Shown piece after piece: positions 62,416 to 64,000 of a stretch of 64,000 nt of DNA; positions within the stretch are counted from its first letter, which is position 1; every line of letters begins with the position of its first letter. Origin of the DNA: Sphingopyxis sp. H115. GTDB lineage: Bacteria > Pseudomonadota > Alphaproteobacteria > Sphingomonadales > Sphingomonadaceae. The position numbers and the translations under genes are program-made. The notes beneath the pieces are model-generated. The model saw only the letters and a list, made by a program, of their open reading frames with translations. It was not told the origin of the DNA and ran no database searches. The DNA lies in assembly GCF_001468465.1 (NCBI RefSeq), contig NZ_LNSA01000005.1, forward strand, positions 1-64,000, read 5' to 3'.

Positions 62416-62503
62416 CGCGTCTGGCTAAGCGCCTGCCGCGCCGAGGACAAGCGCCGCGCGACAGTTCAGTGGCCAGCAAGGTTCGAACGCGATAAGATAA
62501 GCC

Positions 62504-64000
62504 ATGTTCCATCTCCCCGCATGCGCGTCGTCCTGTCCCGCCCGATCCTTTCTTTTTGCCGGAGCCGCCGCGATTTTGTCGCTCGCGGCCGTTGCCGCCC
62601 AAGCGCAGGACCGCGCGCCGCCTGCCGCGCAAAGCGACGCCCGAAATGGCGACTGGCTCTATGCCGGCAGTGACATTCCGCGCGACAAGGCGTGGAAATT
62701 CGGCGTATTGCCCAATGGCGTCCGCTATGCAGTGCGAAACAATGGTGTTCCGCCGGGTCAGGTGTCGATCCGTGTGCGGATGGACGTGGGCTCGATGTTC
62801 GAGACCGATCGGGAACGCGGCTATGCGCATCTTCTCGAACATCTGACCTTTCGCGGCTCGGTCCATATTCCCGACGGCGAGGCGAAGCGCATCTGGCAAC
62901 GTTTCGGCGTCACGTTCGGCAGCGATTCGAACGCGCAGACAACTCCGACGCAGACGGTCTACCAGCTGGACCTCCCCAGCGTCACGCCTGCCAACCTCGA
63001 CGAGAGCATGAAATTGCTGGCGGGCATGGTGCGCGAACCACGCATTTCCGAAGCCGCTGTGACCGCCGAACGTGGGGTCGTGATGTCCGAACTGCGCGAA
63101 TCCGACGGTCCGCAAAAACGCATCGGTGACCGCACGACGGCGCATCTGTTCGCCGGCCAGTTGCTCGGCGATCGTTCGCCGATCGGGACGAATGAATCGC
63201 TCGCGGCGGCGCGGGCCGATACGGTAAAGGCGTTTCACGATCGCTGGTATCGTCCCGACCGTGCCGTCGTCGTCATCTCGGGCGATGGCGATCCCGCCGA
63301 ATTCGAGCGGCTCGTGGCGAAATATTATGGCGACTGGAAAGCCGAAGGCCCCGCGCCTCAACAGCCGGATTTCGGCAAACCCGACCCGAAGGCGCAGGTG
63401 GCGACGGTCATTGTCGAACCCAACCAGCCGGTGTCGATCACGCTTGCCATGATCCGTCCATGGAAAAAGCGCGTCGATACGATTGAAAATACCCGGCGAC
63501 TCTATCTGGAATATCTGGCGCAGGCGCTCGTCAACCGGCGCCTTGAAAACCGGGCGCGCGAGGGCGGCAGCTATTTACTCGCCGGTGTTTCGCAGGAATA
63601 TATCAGCCGCAGCGCCGATGTGACCTCCGCCGTCATCTCGCCGATCGGCGACTGGAAAGTCGCGCTGGCGGACGTTCGCGGCGTCATCGCCGATGCGGTG
63701 ACGACGGCGCCTTCGCAGGCCGATATCGATCGTGAGGCGAACGAGGTCGAAGTCGCGCTGCGCAAGGAGCTGGAAAATGCGCGCAACGAACCGGGCGCGC
63801 GGCTGGCGGACGACCTGGTCCGCTCAGTGGACATAAACGAGGTCGTATCGACGCCGCAGGGCCAGGTCGACATGTTCGCCGCGATCCGGGCTTCGGCCAC
63901 GCCACAGGTCATGCTCGACATCAGCAAGGCGATTTTCAGCGCGCCGGTTTCGCGCATCGTGCTGACGACGCCGACCCCCATCGCGGGCGGCGAGGGTGCC
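62504..64000 (+). CDS. M16-family zinc metallopeptidase (3' truncated by window edge)
   Basis: 499 codons are open to the window end. A signal peptide ends near SLAAVAAQAQD, suggesting export. The inverted zinc motif is His109-Leu-Leu-Glu112-His113 in RGYAHLLEHLTFRG, with the third ligand Glu expected in VTAERGVVMSEL. The second half has begun (VEPNQPVSITLAM, NRRLENRAREGGSYLLAG). Full-length members of this exported group have two M16 halves and around 950 residues, so about half is missing here. Probably a periplasmic peptidase. Confidence 0.9.
   Translation, partial: MFHLPACASSCPARSFLFAGAAAILSLAAVAAQAQDRAPPAAQSDARNGDWLYAGSDIPRDKAWKFGVLPNGVRYAVRNNGVPPGQVSIRVRMDVGSMFETDRERGYAHLLEHLTFRGSVHIPDGEAKRIWQRFGVTFGSDSNAQTTPTQTVYQLDLPSVTPANLDESMKLLAGMVREPRISEAAVTAERGVVMSELRESDGPQKRIGDRTTAHLFAGQLLGDRSPIGTNESLAAARADTVKAFHDRWYRPDRAVVVISGDGDPAEFERLVAKYYGDWKAEGPAPQQPDFGKPDPKAQVATVIVEPNQPVSITLAMIRPWKKRVDTIENTRRLYLEYLAQALVNRRLENRAREGGSYLLAGVSQEYISRSADVTSAVISPIGDWKVALADVRGVIADAVTTAPSQADIDREANEVEVALRKELENARNEPGARLADDLVRSVDINEVVSTPQGQVDMFAAIRASATPQVMLDISKAIFSAPVSRIVLTTPTPIAGGEGA

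Overview
The window looks like chromosome from a high-GC alphaproteobacterium of the sphingomonad group (Sphingopyxis/Novosphingobium type). The clues are very GC-rich third codon positions, three large TonB-dependent receptors, sphingomonad-style dispersed inverted repeats, and a mix of housekeeping genes with aromatic/steroid-type catabolic genes. Genus is inferred from style and gene content; no rRNA is present.

Layout. (A) 1-6.1 kb: a Dabb-like protein, an XRE-type regulator, a CYP51-like cytochrome P450 overlapping its 2Fe-2S ferredoxin, and a TonB receptor. (B) 6.1-15.4 kb: a repeat-rich gap, then mostly core genes (DUF3011 protein, murA, alpha/beta hydrolase, EamA transporter, threonine aldolase, a small ORF, argG, DUF1801 protein). 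(C) 15.5-20.7 kb: SRPBCC and EthD-like proteins, a flavin reductase fused to a MarR-like domain, a LuxR-type regulator, and a divergent fadD3-like CoA ligase. (D) 21.8-34.0 kb: thirteen tightly packed minus-strand genes whose products match the pathway for the last two steroid rings (HIP pathway): ipdA, ipdB, an enoyl-CoA hydratase, ipdC, echA20, two long/short acyl-CoA dehydrogenase pairs, a fadA6-like thiolase, two SDRs (one ipdF-like) and a MaoC-like hydratase. A further SDR is divergent. (E) 34.9-49.6 kb: a secreted tyrosine phosphatase, two TonB receptors, a TetR regulator with a clear palindromic operator candidate, two MFS transporters, an amidohydrolase, a LysR regulator, a KshA-like Rieske oxygenase, an acetoacetate-decarboxylase-family protein and an SDR. 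(F) 50.2-50.7 kb: tRNA-Thr(CGT) followed by a decayed alpha/beta-hydrolase pseudogene. (G) 50.9-55.0 kb: a CnrY/CnrX/CnrH-like metal-responsive ECF sigma module directly upstream of copA/copB. (H) 55-64 kb: a DUF2339 membrane protein, a ferredoxin reductase, a DUF4126 protein, a NUDIX hydrolase, a small exported peptide, a nitrilase-family amidase and the start of an M16 peptidase.

Working model (inference). TonB receptors and MFS pumps import a steroid-like compound. The P450/ferredoxin/ferredoxin reductase, the Rieske oxygenase and the flavin reductase contribute to ring oxidation. FadD3 then activates the HIP-type acid, and the 13-gene operon degrades rings C/D to central metabolites. Ring A/B enzymes (KstD, HsaC/D, KshB, or an estrogen 4,5-dioxygenase) are not in the window, so the actual growth substrate cannot be read from it.
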